Shown here piece by piece: positions 24,238 to 31,626 of a stretch of DNA of 40,112 nt. This stretch comes from 02-FULL-45-11b sp041663485 (GTDB lineage Bacteria > Patescibacteriota > Patescibacteriia > Buchananbacterales > UBA6539), in the NCBI GenBank assembly GCA_041663485.1, contig JBAYMO010000016.1:1-40112 (forward strand), written 5' to 3'. Position 1 is the first letter of the stretch; every line of letters starts with the position of its first letter. The notes under the pieces were generated by a model that searched no databases, had not been told where the DNA came from, and saw only the letters and a list, made by a program, of their open reading frames with translations. The position numbers and the translations under genes were made by a program.

Positions 24238-26208
24238 GTGTTTAAGAAAATCCCTTTCTTAAAATTGGGCGAAAAACTTTTCCCTTTCGGAAAAAAAAAT
24301 AACGCCCAGCCAAGTGGTTTGCCCGTCAAGCAAACTACTGATTTTTCTCAACAAAATGATTTGGATAAAAAATTAGTATTCTCTCTCAATAAATCCAAAC
24401 GGCCAACTCTGAAGCAGCTGAAATATTTGCCGACGGTTTTGAATCAAAAACAACTTTTAACTTTTCGCGTGGCGGCGGGCTTGATGGCCGTTGGTTTAAT
24501 CGCTTTAATCGGTAATTTTTATTTTAGAAATTTTATTCCGGTGGCGGTAAGCGGTGGTGAATATAGTGAAGGTTTAATCGGCGCGCCACAATATATCAAT
24601 CCTTTACTGTCCCAAACCAACGACGTCGATGCCGACGTCGTGAGATTGGTTTTTTCCGGCCTATTAAAATACGACGAGAATTTAAAACTGGTCGCTGATT
24701 TAGCCAAAGATTGGCAAGTCAGTGAGGACAAAAAAACTTATACCTTTACTCTAAAAGATAATCTGAAATGGCAGGACGGCGAAAGCCTCACAGCCGACGA
24801 CGTAGTTTTTACGTATGAAAGCATTAAAGATTCCGAATTCAAAAGCCCGTTATTAATCAGTTTTCGCGGCGTCGAAGTACAAAAAGTTGATGAAAAAACC
24901 ATAAAATTCGTTTTGCCGGAGCCATACACCAGCTTTTTGGAACTCACCACGACGGGCATTATTCCTCTTCATATTTGGGGCGACATTCCGGCCGTTAATG
25001 CCAATCTAACGGAATACAATTTAAAACCCATCGGCTCCGGACCTTGGGAATTCAAATCTTTAACTAAAGATAAATTAGGCAATATTAAAACCTATACTCT
25101 TGTTCCCAATCCCGACTACGCCGGCTCCCAAGGTTATTTGCAAAAACTGACTTTTAAATTTTATCCGGATTTTATGAGCGCCATTGAAGCTCTCAAAAAT
25201 CATTCCGTTGACGGCATCAGCTTTTTACCGAAAAATAATAAAAAAGATTTGCAAGGCAATCGCAGTTTGAATTTAATTGCTTTCGATTTACCGCAATATA
25301 CCGCCGTATTTTTCAATCAAAAACAAAACGAGGCTCTAAAAAATAAAAACGTCCGCCAAGCTTTAGCCCTGAGCATTGACAAAACAAAGATTCTGGCCGA
25401 GGCGCTTCAACTAGAAGGCCAGATTATTGACGGACCGATTTTTCCTTATCCCATTAATTTACCCGACGATAAAAAAATTGCTTTCAACCAAGACGAGGCT
25501 AATAAACTCCTGGACGAAGCAGGCTGGAAAAGATTAACTAAAGAAGAGTATCAGACTTTAATAAACGCCAAAAAAGAAAACGATTCCGCCGAGGCGAGCA
25601 CTACCGATGCCACGAGCACGCCGGAACAAACCGAGCCAAAAGAGGTTGATGAAAATCAAAATTTTTATCGGCAAAAAGATGATAAAATTTTAGAAATATC
25701 TATTGTGACAGTTGATCAATCGGAAAACACTAAAGCCGCCGAATTAGTCCGTGATGCCTGGCAAGCTATTGGCGTTAAAACCAACTTACAAATTGTCAGC
25801 GGCGGTAATATCGTGCGTGAAGTCATTAAACCCCGCGGCTACGAAGTTTTACTTTTTGGTATTATCGTCGGTTCCAACGCCGATCCTACTCCGTTCTGGC
25901 ACTCTTCCCAGGTTCAAGATCCGGGTTTAAATCTCTCCCAATTCTCCAACCGCGAAACGGACAAGCTCCTGGAAGACGCGAAAAAAACTGAAGATTTGGA
26001 AAAGCAAAAAAAGGATTACGAGCAATTTCAGGAAATTTTGGCCAGCGAACTGCCGGCGATATTCTTGTACAGTCCAACCTATACTTACGCAATCAATAAA
26101 AAAATAAAAGGCGTGAATACGGAACGAATTTTAACGCCGGCCGACAGATTCAATAATATTCAAAATTGGTACACCAAGACCAAACGGATCTGGCACGGCG
26201 GAAATTAA
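24238..26208 (+). CDS. Membrane-anchored peptide-binding protein of the SBP_bac_5 (OppA/DppA) family (656 aa)
   Basis: Family-5 solute-binding proteins capture oligopeptides for ABC import. The core starts near residue 105 with the typical EYSEGLIGAPQYINPLL strand and has YTFTLKDNLKWQDG, LTADDVVFTYES and GSGPWEF, all hallmarks of the family. Unusually, there is no lipobox. Instead a basic cytoplasmic tail of about 75 residues precedes one membrane helix (about 76-96), so the protein is tethered by an N-terminal anchor. A low-complexity Glu/Thr/Ser/Pro insertion lies near 441-484. The start is GTG 24238; no better start or ribosome-binding site is visible, so the N-terminus is uncertain. No permease or ATPase gene lies nearby. 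Confidence 0.9.
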   Translation: MFKKIPFLKLGEKLFPFGKKNNAQPSGLPVKQTTDFSQQNDLDKKLVFSLNKSKRPTLKQLKYLPTVLNQKQLLTFRVAAGLMAVGLIALIGNFYFRNFIPVAVSGGEYSEGLIGAPQYINPLLSQTNDVDADVVRLVFSGLLKYDENLKLVADLAKDWQVSEDKKTYTFTLKDNLKWQDGESLTADDVVFTYESIKDSEFKSPLLISFRGVEVQKVDEKTIKFVLPEPYTSFLELTTTGIIPLHIWGDIPAVNANLTEYNLKPIGSGPWEFKSLTKDKLGNIKTYTLVPNPDYAGSQGYLQKLTFKFYPDFMSAIEALKNHSVDGISFLPKNNKKDLQGNRSLNLIAFDLPQYTAVFFNQKQNEALKNKNVRQALALSIDKTKILAEALQLEGQIIDGPIFPYPINLPDDKKIAFNQDEANKLLDEAGWKRLTKEEYQTLINAKKENDSAEASTTDATSTPEQTEPKEVDENQNFYRQKDDKILEISIVTVDQSENTKAAELVRDAWQAIGVKTNLQIVSGGNIVREVIKPRGYEVLLFGIIVGSNADPTPFWHSSQVQDPGLNLSQFSNRETDKLLEDAKKTEDLEKQKKDYEQFQEILASELPAIFLYSPTYTYAINKKIKGVNTERILTPADRFNNIQNWYTKTKRIWHGGN

Positions 26209-26238
26209 AAAAATAAAATTATCATACTGTCTAACTGC

Positions 26239-26258
26239 GCCGATGTGGTGCCACTGGC
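26239..26258 (+). pseudogene. Broken 5' copy of tRNA-Leu
   Basis: Twenty bases repeat the 5' acceptor and D-arm start of the intact tRNA-Leu at 26363 (GCCGATGTGGTG, then ACTGGC, with AA replaced by CC), and the preceding CTAAC context is also shared. Similarity ends where a GC-rich palindrome begins; no matching 3' half follows. It cannot form a tRNA. Confidence 0.65.
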
Positions 26259-26260
26259 CT

Positions 26261-26306
26261 GCCCGCCACGCTTCGCCAGCGAGCTTGCTCGCGCTGCGAT
26301 GCGGGC
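26261..26306. repeat. GC-rich palindromic element next to the tRNA fragment
   Basis: Outer arms GCCCGC (26261-26266) and GCGGGC (26301-26306) enclose a perfect inner hairpin GCGAGC-TT-GCTCGC (26279-26292). The block is far richer in G+C than its AT-rich surroundings, like small REP/MITE-type palindromes. It abuts the truncated tRNA copy. Confidence 0.6.
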
Positions 26307-26362
26307 GAGTATAGACGCTAATGATTATAAATAAAATAAATTTTTAATATTACCTAACCTAC

Positions 26363-26447
26363 GCCGATGTGGTGAAACTGGCAAACACGCACGGTTCAGA
26401 GCCGTGTGCCGCAAGGCTTGTGGGTTCAAGTCCCACCATCGGCACCA
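26363..26447 (+). tRNA. tRNA-Leu (anticodon CAG), CCA encoded
   Basis: Acceptor arms GCCGATG (26363-26369) and CATCGGC (26437-26443) pair fully. The anticodon stem CACGG/CCGTG carries the loop TTCAGAG, so the anticodon is CAG. The T-arm has GGGTTCAAGTCCC, and a long variable arm (GTGCCGCAAGGCTTG region) fits a class II leucine tRNA. The discriminator is A, and CCA is encoded (26445-26447). Confidence 0.95.
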
Positions 26448-26473
26448 AATAAAATAATTAAAAGGAAACCGGC

Positions 26474-26504
26474 TGTCGGCTGACGGATTAATCCGCCCTC
26501 GACA
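26474..26504. repeat. Palindromic stem-loop downstream of tRNA-Leu
   Basis: Outer arms TGTCG (26474-26478) and CGACA (26500-26504) surround the perfect palindrome CGGATTAATCCG (26484-26495). There is no T-run, so it is not a standard terminator. It may be a processing signal or another small palindromic repeat. A further inverted repeat, CTAAAATTTA with TAAATTTTAG, lies at 26524-26551 in the leader of the RNase J gene. Confidence 0.45.
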
Positions 26505-26653
26505 ATCTATTTTCTCTTAAATTCTAAAATTTACGTTGCACTAAATTTTAGTTAAGCCATTTGCCAATCTCCTAACAGAAAAACGGAAAATAGTCTTAAA
26601 AAAATAATTCTGGCAAAGGCGATCAGATTTAGTTTAGCTAAATCAAAATTATT

Positions 26654-28444
26654 ATGTTCAAGAAAACTCAAAATTCTTGGCCTCAAAAAAATTGGCAGAG
26701 AAAAAAAGCCAAAAATAACAGCCAAGAAACAACCAAAGAGGACAAAACTCTTCAATTCAAACCTCAAAAAAACAAGAAAGAAGAAAAGTTAAAAATTTAT
26801 GCTCTGGGCGGGCTGGAAGAAGTCGGCCGCAACATGACGGTTTTTGAATATGGCAACGACATTGTCATTATCGATATGGGCTCCCAATTTCCCGAAGAAG
26901 ACATGCATGGTATTGACTACATCATCCCTAACATTTCTTCACTCAAGGGCAAAGAAAAAAATATTCGCGGAGTAATTATTACTCACGGCCACTTGGATCA
27001 TATCGGCGCGGCGGTTCATCTTTTGCCGAAACTTGGTAACCCTTTAGTCGTGGCGGCGCCCATGACCATTGCTTTAATTAAAAGACAAATCGAAAATTAT
27101 CACGAAAAATTCACGCTCAAAGCCTCGGAAGTAAAAAATCTTAACCGCCCGATGTATTTGGGTAAATTCAAAGTTAATTTTTTCGATGTTACGCACAGCA
27201 TTAAAGATTCCATCGGCGTAGTTTTAGAGACACCGATGGTTAATGTTATTCACCCGGGTGATTGGCGCTACGATTTAGACCCGGTTGAAGGCAAACCCAC
27301 GGATTTTTCTGTTTTGGCCAGATGGGGCAAAGGCAAACAACCCTCATTACTAATGATGGAAAGCTTAGGTTCAACCAAAGAAGGCCATCAAAGTTCAGAA
27401 AAAGAAGTTTATAAAAATATCGAAAGTATTATCAACTACGCACCAGGCCGGGTCATCTTTGGTACTTTCTCGTCAATGTTAGAAAGAATCGGCCAAGTGA
27501 TTCAGATCGCCGAAAACGCCGGCAAACGAGTAGCCGTCGACGGATTTTCCATGAAAACCAACGTGGAAATCGGCAAACAATTCGGCTATATTAAAGCCAA
27601 GAAAAATACTTTGATTGATATTTCCAAAGTTCACAGCTACCCGGCTAATAAAATAGTGATTATTTGCACCGGCTCCCAAGGCGAAGGCCGGGCCGTGTTA
27701 AATCGCATTGCCACCGGTGATCATCGCTATATTAAAATTGAACCCAAGGATACGGTTGTTTTTTCCTCTTCCGTTATTCCTGGCAATGAACGGACGATCC
27801 AAAATCTAAAAGATACCTTGTATCGCCAAGGCGCTGATGTTATTCATCAAGAAATTATGGATGTGCATGCCGGCGGTCATGGCAAAATTGAAGATATCAA
27901 GCTTTTACTGAAAGAAGTCCGGCCAGATTATTTAATGCCGATTTACGCCAATCATTATCTTTTGCGCGAGGCGGCCAAAGTGGCTAAATCAATCGGCTTT
28001 CCGGAAAATAAAATCTTGATTGCCGATAACGGTCAAGTCGTAGAATTTGATCGCCAAGGGGGTCGCTTAACCACTCAGCGCGTAAATACCAGCTACGTTT
28101 TCGTAGACGGTTTGGGCGTCGGCGATGTTTCGCACGTAGTTTTGCGCGATCGCCAACTCATGGCCTCCGACGGTATGATTGTCGTCATTGTCACAGTTGA
28201 TAAAACCAAAGGCAAATTGGTCCAAAATCCTGATTTAATCTCCCGCGGATTTATTCACATGAAAGAAAGCAAAGGCTTGGTGGAAGAAACCAGAAATCGC
28301 GTGAAAAAATTATTTAAAGGCGAAATGATCGGCGGCATTGACGAGGATTATTTCAAAGATAAAATCCGCAACGAAATTGGCCAATTCTTATACCAGAAAA
28401 CCCAAAGAAGACCAATGGTTTTGCCCGTGATTATTCAAGTCTAA
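26654..28444 (+). CDS. rnj: Ribonuclease J
   Basis: RNase J is a metallo-beta-lactamase/beta-CASP enzyme with 5'-to-3' exonuclease and endonuclease activity on RNA. The 596-residue protein shows the core start LKIYALGGLEEVGRNM (about 46-61), the zinc motif HGHLDH (111-116), the later VIHPGDWRYD segment, and the beta-CASP motifs CTGSQGE and HVSGHA-equivalent (MDVHAGGHG). The C-terminal domain ends in RRPMVLPVIIQV, as in the family. An N-terminal tail of about 45 residues, very rich in Lys and Gln, precedes the core and may bind RNA. A stable hairpin follows the stop codon. It is probably a main mRNA-decay nuclease of this small genome. Confidence 0.95.
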   Translation: MFKKTQNSWPQKNWQRKKAKNNSQETTKEDKTLQFKPQKNKKEEKLKIYALGGLEEVGRNMTVFEYGNDIVIIDMGSQFPEEDMHGIDYIIPNISSLKGKEKNIRGVIITHGHLDHIGAAVHLLPKLGNPLVVAAPMTIALIKRQIENYHEKFTLKASEVKNLNRPMYLGKFKVNFFDVTHSIKDSIGVVLETPMVNVIHPGDWRYDLDPVEGKPTDFSVLARWGKGKQPSLLMMESLGSTKEGHQSSEKEVYKNIESIINYAPGRVIFGTFSSMLERIGQVIQIAENAGKRVAVDGFSMKTNVEIGKQFGYIKAKKNTLIDISKVHSYPANKIVIICTGSQGEGRAVLNRIATGDHRYIKIEPKDTVVFSSSVIPGNERTIQNLKDTLYRQGADVIHQEIMDVHAGGHGKIEDIKLLLKEVRPDYLMPIYANHYLLREAAKVAKSIGFPENKILIADNGQVVEFDRQGGRLTTQRVNTSYVFVDGLGVGDVSHVVLRDRQLMASDGMIVVIVTVDKTKGKLVQNPDLISRGFIHMKESKGLVEETRNRVKKLFKGEMIGGIDEDYFKDKIRNEIGQFLYQKTQRRPMVLPVIIQV

Positions 28445-28449
28445 TAATA

Positions 28450-28476
28450 TTAGGGGCGATCATTGATCGCCCCTAA
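28450..28476 (+). terminator. Perfect 12-bp hairpin after the RNase J gene
   Basis: TTAGGGGCGATC (28450-28461) and GATCGCCCCTAA (28465-28476) pair perfectly around a 3-base loop. Only TTT follows, so it may be a weak terminator or an mRNA 3' stabiliser. ATG of the next gene is 10 bases further on. Confidence 0.55.
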
Positions 28477-28486
28477 TTTAAAAAAT

Positions 28487-28813
28487 ATGAATGATTTAAC
28501 CTTAAAACAATTGACCGAATTAATTCTCAAACAAGCCAGGGTTAAAAATTTCGGCACCAAGCCGGACGAAATTGATGTGCCGGAAAAAATCGCTTTAATT
28601 CATTCCGAAGTCTCGGAGGCCTACGAAGCCTACCGCCATAAAAATTTTGAAGGTAAAGACGGCTTTAATGAAGAAGTGGCCGACGCCATTACTCGCCTAC
28701 TTCATCTGGCCGGAGTCATGGGTGTAGATATAGAAAATGAAATTCTAAAAAAATTGGAAAATAATCAAAGCAGAGATTGGGATTGGGACAAGATGAATGA
28801 AAAACATTCATAA
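28487..28813 (+). CDS. MazG-like nucleotide pyrophosphohydrolase (108 aa)
   Basis: All-alpha NTP pyrophosphatases of the MazG/dUTPase superfamily hydrolyse NTPs to NMP and PPi, often as house-cleaning enzymes. The 108-residue protein has the metal-binding pattern E-x2-E (IHSEVSEAYEA, about 43-53) and, further on, E-E-V-A-D-A-I (about 69-75), as expected. Start chosen at ATG 28487; an upstream in-frame TTG lies inside the preceding hairpin. The next gene starts at its stop, so the two are probably cotranscribed. The substrate cannot be told from sequence. Confidence 0.85.
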   Translation: MNDLTLKQLTELILKQARVKNFGTKPDEIDVPEKIALIHSEVSEAYEAYRHKNFEGKDGFNEEVADAITRLLHLAGVMGVDIENEILKKLENNQSRDWDWDKMNEKHS

Positions 28814-28817
28814 ATTT

Positions 28818-29285
28818 ATGATTAAATATCGCAAATTTAAAAATTCTGATATTCCCCAAGTTTGCGAATTGATTTTGGCTACCTACAAAAAATTCAATCA
28901 CAAAAAAAATAGTCCAAAAATGTTGGAAAAATATCTTGATTGTTATTCACCTAAAAGAAATTCATTGGCTGAACTCAAAACTTATTTTGCCAAAGCTCCA
29001 ATTCACTATCTCGCCTTAGACGGGAAGAAAATTATCGGCACAGTTCGGGGCCGAGCTGATCGTCTGGTTAATCTTTATGTTGATGGCCGCTATCACAAAC
29101 AAGGCATCGGCAGAAATCTGGTAATACAATTTGAAAAAGAAGCAAAAAAACTCCGACCGAAGAAAATTAAAATTAATGCTTCGATTTTTGCTGTTAGATT
29201 TTACCAAAAACTTGGCTTCAAAAAATCAACTGGCCAAAGAAAAATTTTTGATTTGCTAACCCAACCCATGATTAAAAGATTCTAA
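28818..29285 (+). CDS. GNAT-family N-acetyltransferase
   Basis: The protein has a typical GNAT layout. Strand 1 is MIKYRKFKNSDIPQV; the middle strands include HYLALDGKKIIGTVRG and LVNLYVDGRYHKQGIGRNLV, with the acetyl-CoA-binding motif (Q/R-x-x-G-x-G/A) as QGIGRNL. It ends with INASIFAVRFYQKLGFKK. The substrate is unknown. I prefer ATG 28818, 4 bases after the MazG-like stop, because strand 1 starts there; ATG 28797, which overlaps the MazG-like gene, is in frame and possible. A strong two-way terminator follows. Confidence 0.85.
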   Translation: MIKYRKFKNSDIPQVCELILATYKKFNHKKNSPKMLEKYLDCYSPKRNSLAELKTYFAKAPIHYLALDGKKIIGTVRGRADRLVNLYVDGRYHKQGIGRNLVIQFEKEAKKLRPKKIKINASIFAVRFYQKLGFKKSTGQRKIFDLLTQPMIKRF

Positions 29286-29290
29286 AAAAA

Positions 29291-29316
29291 GTCCCGCTTT
29301 GGCGGGACATTTTTTT
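29291..29316. terminator. Bidirectional intrinsic terminator between the GNAT gene and typA
   Basis: GTCCCGC (29291-29297) and GCGGGAC (29302-29308) form a 7-bp stem with a TTTG loop. A T-run follows on the plus strand and an A-run precedes it (a T-run for the minus strand). It serves both converging genes. Confidence 0.85.
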
Positions 29317-29326
29317 GATAACTATG

Positions 29327-29749
29327 TTAGGCTTTTTTTCTTTTTTCCTTGACTCTATCATTACTGGATAAAAATCTTTTGCGCAGCCTGATACTTTGCG
29401 GCGTAATTTCCAAATATTCATCATTATTCATAATTTCTAAACCTCGCTCTAAAGTCAATTTAACCGGCGGGGTTAATTTAATGGCTTCATCCGCCCCCGA
29501 AGAACGCATATTGGTTTGTTGTTTACCCTTGATCGGATTAACATCCAAATCATTGCCTTTGGCCACGTTACCGATTACCATGCCTTCATAAACTTCCGTG
29601 CCCGCTTCAATATACATCGTACCGCGATCCTGCAAATTATAAATGGAATAGCCCAACGCTTTACCGGTGGCCATAGAAACCATCGAACCCAATTCACTTT
29701 TTTCGATATGTCCGGCGTAAGGTTTAAAACCGACAACCCGACTATACAT
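29327..29749 (-). CDS. typA: TypA/BipA C-terminal part, downstream of an in-frame stop
   Basis: This frame continues the typA reading frame directly: after TAA at 29758-29756 come GGC GTA and then ATG at 29749. The 140 residues are the end of TypA: GFKPYAGHI, then MATGKALGYSIYNLQDRG, GTEVYEGMVIG and TNMRSSGADEA, the ribosome-contacting C-terminal domain. On its own it would lack the GTPase. It may be made by re-initiation at ATG 29749, by readthrough, or not at all. If the TAA is a sequencing or assembly error, the two parts form one normal typA gene of about 600 codons. Confidence 0.8.
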   Translation of the reverse strand: MYSRVVGFKPYAGHIEKSELGSMVSMATGKALGYSIYNLQDRGTMYIEAGTEVYEGMVIGNVAKGNDLDVNPIKGKQQTNMRSSGADEAIKLTPPVKLTLERGLEIMNNDEYLEITPQSIRLRKRFLSSNDRVKEKRKKA

Positions 29750-29755
29750 TACGCC

Positions 29756-31120
29756 TTAACCGCGAGTATCTACGATAAATTCACCGCGGTAACCCAAAAG
29801 GCCGCGAGTGGGAATTTCAAAAATAATTCGCAAATGTCCGGCTTCCGGTTTCATTTCCACGACTTGACCTCGACGCTTAGACATTTTTTCCATAACGATA
29901 CCGGACATGTTTTCCGGCACATCAATAGTCACTTCTTCAAACGGCTCTAATTTTTTGCCGTCTTCTTCTTTAATAATTACTTGCGGTTGCGAAACTTGCA
30001 ATTCATAACCCTCGCGGCGCATATTTTCCAACAAAATAGCCACATGCAATTCACCGCGGCCAAAAACTTTATAATGATCTACCGGGGAAAAATCAATTTT
30101 TAAACCGACGTTGACTTCCAGTTCGCGTTCCAGCCTCTCGCGGATCTGACGGCTAGTCACGAACTTGCCCTCCTGGCCGGCAAAGGGCGAGCTGTTAGCT
30201 AAAAAGTTTAACGAAATTGTCGGTTCATCAATATTGATGGCCGGTAAAGCCTCTTGATCTTTATTCAAACAAATGGTTTCGCCAATATAAATATCGGGCA
30301 AACCGGCTACCATTACGATATCGCCAGCCACCGCTTCTTTAACTTCTTCCCGCTGAATGCCGCGAAAAGAAAATATTTTTGAAATAGTACCGGTGCGGGT
30401 TTCACCGTCCGGTTTTTTAATAAAAACATTTAGACCGGGTCTAATCACGCCTTCATAAATTCGGCCAATGGCCAAACGACCCAGATAATTATCATAAGCT
30501 AAATTAAAGGGCTGCAACCGCAAGTCGTTTTTATTTTTTTCAGCCGCGGAAGCCACCGGCACTTTGGATAAAATTACTTCCAAAAGCGGGGTTAAGTCAT
30601 GGCTGACATCTTCAATATTTAATTTGGCGATCCCTTGCTTGGCAATGGCATAGACGGTAGTGAAATCCAGCTGCTCATCGCTGGCACCCAAATCTAAAAA
30701 CAATTCATAAACCAACTCCTGAACCATGTCGGGATCAGCCGCCGGTTTATCAATTTTATTAATGACCACAATCGGCTTTAAACCCAATTGCAAAGATTTT
30801 TTTAAAACAAATTTAGTTTGAGGCATCGGCCCTTCTTGCGCATCAACAACCAAAAGTACGGAATCAATCGAACGCAAGACGCGTTCCACTTCCGAACCGA
30901 AGTCGGCATGACCCGGAGTATCAACAATGTTAATTTTGGTATCTTTATAAAAAACCGAGGTATTTTTTGAATAAATCGTAATGCCCCGCTCTTGTTCCAA
31001 AGCATTGCTATCCATAGTTACCCCAACTTCCACCATGCCGGTTTGTTGCATCAAAGCATCGGTCAAGGTGGTCTTGCCGTGGTCAACGTGAGCGATAATA
31101 GCGATATTTCTGATTTCCAT
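29756..31120 (-). CDS. typA: Ribosome-associated GTPase TypA/BipA, N-terminal part ending at an in-frame TAA
   Basis: TypA/BipA is a translational GTPase related to EF-G and LepA that acts in ribosome assembly and stress. Visible motifs are G1 AHVDHGKTTL (9-18), the switch ERGITI, G3 DTPGHADF and G4 NKIDKPAADP, followed by domains II, III and V. The frame stops after PTRGLLGYRGEFIVDTRG, exactly where family members continue with a short residue then G-[IV]-M. The next in-frame codons (GVMYSRVVG) continue the homology, so a single nonsense codon interrupts the gene. Start ATG 31120 chosen (31126 also possible); the promoter at 31145-31173 excludes starts further upstream. Confidence 0.88.
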   Translation of the reverse strand: MEIRNIAIIAHVDHGKTTLTDALMQQTGMVEVGVTMDSNALEQERGITIYSKNTSVFYKDTKINIVDTPGHADFGSEVERVLRSIDSVLLVVDAQEGPMPQTKFVLKKSLQLGLKPIVVINKIDKPAADPDMVQELVYELFLDLGASDEQLDFTTVYAIAKQGIAKLNIEDVSHDLTPLLEVILSKVPVASAAEKNKNDLRLQPFNLAYDNYLGRLAIGRIYEGVIRPGLNVFIKKPDGETRTGTISKIFSFRGIQREEVKEAVAGDIVMVAGLPDIYIGETICLNKDQEALPAINIDEPTISLNFLANSSPFAGQEGKFVTSRQIRERLERELEVNVGLKIDFSPVDHYKVFGRGELHVAILLENMRREGYELQVSQPQVIIKEEDGKKLEPFEEVTIDVPENMSGIVMEKMSKRRGQVVEMKPEAGHLRIIFEIPTRGLLGYRGEFIVDTRG

Positions 31121-31144
31121 AAGCATTTTGGTAAATAAAAATAA

Positions 31145-31173
31145 ATCATAGCACAAAATTATGATTTAATCAA
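31145..31173 (-). promoter_or_regulatory. Promoter of typA
   Basis: -35 box TTGATT (31173-31168), a 17-base spacer and -10 box TATGAT (31150-31145). Predicted start is near 31138, which gives a leader of under 20 bases and no Shine-Dalgarno site. Confidence 0.6.
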
Positions 31174-31178
31174 GGATT

Positions 31179-31292
31179 TTAACGATTTTTAATTTTATCC
31201 ATTTTCTCGGGATTAGTCCGAATATATTGTCGAATATTATACCGAGCGATTTCGGTTCTGATTACACGGCCATAATAACGCCTTGGCCGGCA
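31179..31292 (-). pseudogene. Decayed C-terminus of a Y1 (REP-associated, IS200-like) transposase
   Basis: Reading the minus strand down to TAA 31181-31179 gives RPRRYYGRVIRTE, then IARYNIRQYIRTNPEKMDK. This matches the conserved tail of Y1/REP-associated tyrosine transposases (P-R-Y-Y-D-R-V-I-R-N-E ... I-R-x-Y-I-x-x-N-P-x-K). No start or catalytic HUH motif remains in frame; the sequence upstream is broken by stops and frameshifts. It is a transposase relic, transcribed away from ppdK. Confidence 0.65.
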
Positions 31293-31488
31293 AAAAATTT
31301 ATCCAATGGCCGTTGACATATTTTTTTGCCCGGTCAAAATAACTATTTTTAAACGAAGCCAACAACCTTGCCACCTAGTCCAACTTGGATAGATTTAAAG
31401 TATAAAATAAAAATTTAGGATAAAAAAATGAGAAGGCCATTTCTTTAATTTATCAACAAAATATTACCCAAAACAGTAAAATCAACCC
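31293..31488. other. Non-coding stretch between the transposase relic and the ppdK promoter
   Basis: No open frame or RNA gene is seen. A minus-strand frame reading SFKNSYFDRAKK near 31330-31365 could be more transposase debris, but it is too short to claim. Otherwise it is AT-rich sequence with nothing recognisable. Confidence 0.4.
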
Positions 31489-31517
31489 TTGTCAGAAAAG
31501 AAAAATCATTATATACT
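31489..31517 (+). promoter_or_regulatory. Promoter upstream of ppdK
   Basis: TTGTCA (31489-31494), a 17-base spacer, TATACT (31512-31517). A second candidate, TTGAAA (31522-31527) with CATAAT (31546-31551, 18-base spacer), follows. Between these and ATG 31627 a short GCCAA/TTGGC stem (31563-31584) with seven T after it could act as a weak attenuator. Confidence 0.5.
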
Positions 31518-31626
31518 AAACTTGAAAAATTTAAAAAAATTACGGCATAATATCTAAATTTTGCCAAGGATCAAACCGTTTGGCTTTTTTTATTTAAATC
31601 TCGTAAAATTATATCGACAAAATCCT

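Noticed and set aside
26239..26310. A second complete tRNA-Leu.
   Set aside because: Only the first 20 bases match; there is no anticodon arm, T-arm or 3' acceptor strand.
29747..29760. Frameshift in typA.
   Set aside because: The parts before and after the stop are in the same frame and separated by exactly two sense codons, so it is a nonsense codon, not a shift.
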